Shown: positions 6,681-6,906 of the stretch, in pieces
How positions within the stretch are numbered: the first letter of the stretch is position 1
Layout of the letters: the number at the start of each line of letters is the position of its first letter
Source: Alphaproteobacteria bacterium
GTDB lineage: Bacteria; Pseudomonadota; Alphaproteobacteria; Rhizobiales; Xanthobacteraceae
Length of the DNA: 6,906 nt
Reading direction: 5' to 3'
NCBI GenBank assembly: GCA_005884465.1
Contig: VAZH01000094.1
Location: 1-6,906, forward strand
Notes under the pieces: generated by a model
Told to the model about the DNA's origin: nothing
The model's database searches: none
What the model saw: only the letters and a program-made list of their open reading frames with translations
Translations under genes and position numbers: made by a program

Positions 6681-6906
6681 CTACCCAATGAACATGCGTG
6701 CGGCGGAGGCCATCGTCAGCAACGCACCAAAGCCAATGAAGATTTTCCCGATCAGGGAGGTCTGCTCCAAGGCGGAGCTTTGGTTGCTGCTTGCCGCCGT
6801 CACGGGCGCGGCAGGCGCCGCCGGCGCCTCGGCCGCGGCCATCAACAAGATCGGCGCGGGCGGCGTGCCTTCGTGCAACGCGCGATCGACATCGTTGAGC
6901 TGATCG
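6681..6906 (-). CDS. Unrecognised protein with C-terminal membrane helix, C-terminal fragment (5' end outside window)
   Basis: A minus-strand frame is open from the right edge to the TAG at 6681-6683, giving 74 visible residues. These begin DQLNDVDRALHEG, continue with an Ala/Pro-rich low-complexity linker (about residues 15-37, including AAAEAPAAPAAPV), then a Ser/Gln-rich stretch. The protein ends with the hydrophobic segment SLIGKIFIGFGALLTMASAARMFIG (described as residues 50-74), likely a C-terminal transmembrane helix. Internal start candidates (TTG at 6876-6878 and ATG at 6840-6842) have no ribosome site upstream, and the frame keeps GC-rich third positions out to the edge, so a longer gene entering from the right is more likely than a 65-residue protein. 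The architecture suggests a cytosolic or periplasmic domain tethered by a flexible linker and tail anchor. I do not recognise the family. The opposite-strand frame at 6688-6903 is treated as its shadow. Confidence 0.6.
   Translation of the reverse strand, partial: DQLNDVDRALHEGTPPAPILLMAAAEAPAAPAAPVTAASSNQSSALEQTSLIGKIFIGFGALLTMASAARMFIG

Noticed and set aside
6688..6903. A 71-codon + strand frame with a hydrophobic stretch at the right edge
   Set aside because: It mirrors the Ala-rich region of the minus-strand frame, which has the more natural membrane helix and remains open to the window edge. I cannot exclude it completely.

Overview
The window looks like ordinary, gene-dense, high-GC chromosome from an alphaproteobacterium. 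Bradyrhizobium, Rhodopseudomonas or a close relative is the best guess. This rests on strongly GC-ending codons, protein sequences typical of that group, and two kinds of intergenic palindromic repeat whose sequences I recall as common there. No search could be run, so the genus is an inference.

Left part (1-3505). The window opens inside the last third of a heavy-metal-type RND efflux pump gene on the + strand. Ten bases later, a convergent group of three minus-strand genes ends. Read in transcription order, these are a TolC-type outer membrane channel (2033-3451), a Tat-exported amidohydrolase resembling 2-pyrone-4,6-dicarboxylate lactonase (961-1926), and a class I SAM-dependent O-methyltransferase-like protein (375-959). 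The last two are separated by one base and are almost certainly translated together. TolC lies 106 nt upstream of them and may or may not share their transcript.

Middle (3506-5704). A 185-nt divergent intergenic region separates tolC from a long acetyl-CoA hydrolase/CoA-transferase family gene (3691-5553, +). That gene converges on an enoyl-CoA hydratase gene (5705-6484, -). The 151 nt between the two carry two hairpin-forming palindromic units, and the second runs into the last codon of the hydratase gene.

Right part (6485-6906). Upstream of the hydratase gene there is a possible promoter and a 111-bp nested inverted repeat. The repeat ends 3 nt from the stop codon of a minus-strand gene that enters from the right edge and encodes an Ala/Pro-rich stretch followed by a C-terminal membrane helix.

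The two CoA genes fit acyl-CoA and short-chain fatty acid metabolism. The amidohydrolase/methyltransferase pair suggests modification of a small, perhaps aromatic-derived, molecule. I see no defence system, phage, CRISPR array, insertion sequence, tRNA or rRNA. The best candidates for follow-up are the exported LigI-like enzyme with altered active-site arginines and the two repeat elements.
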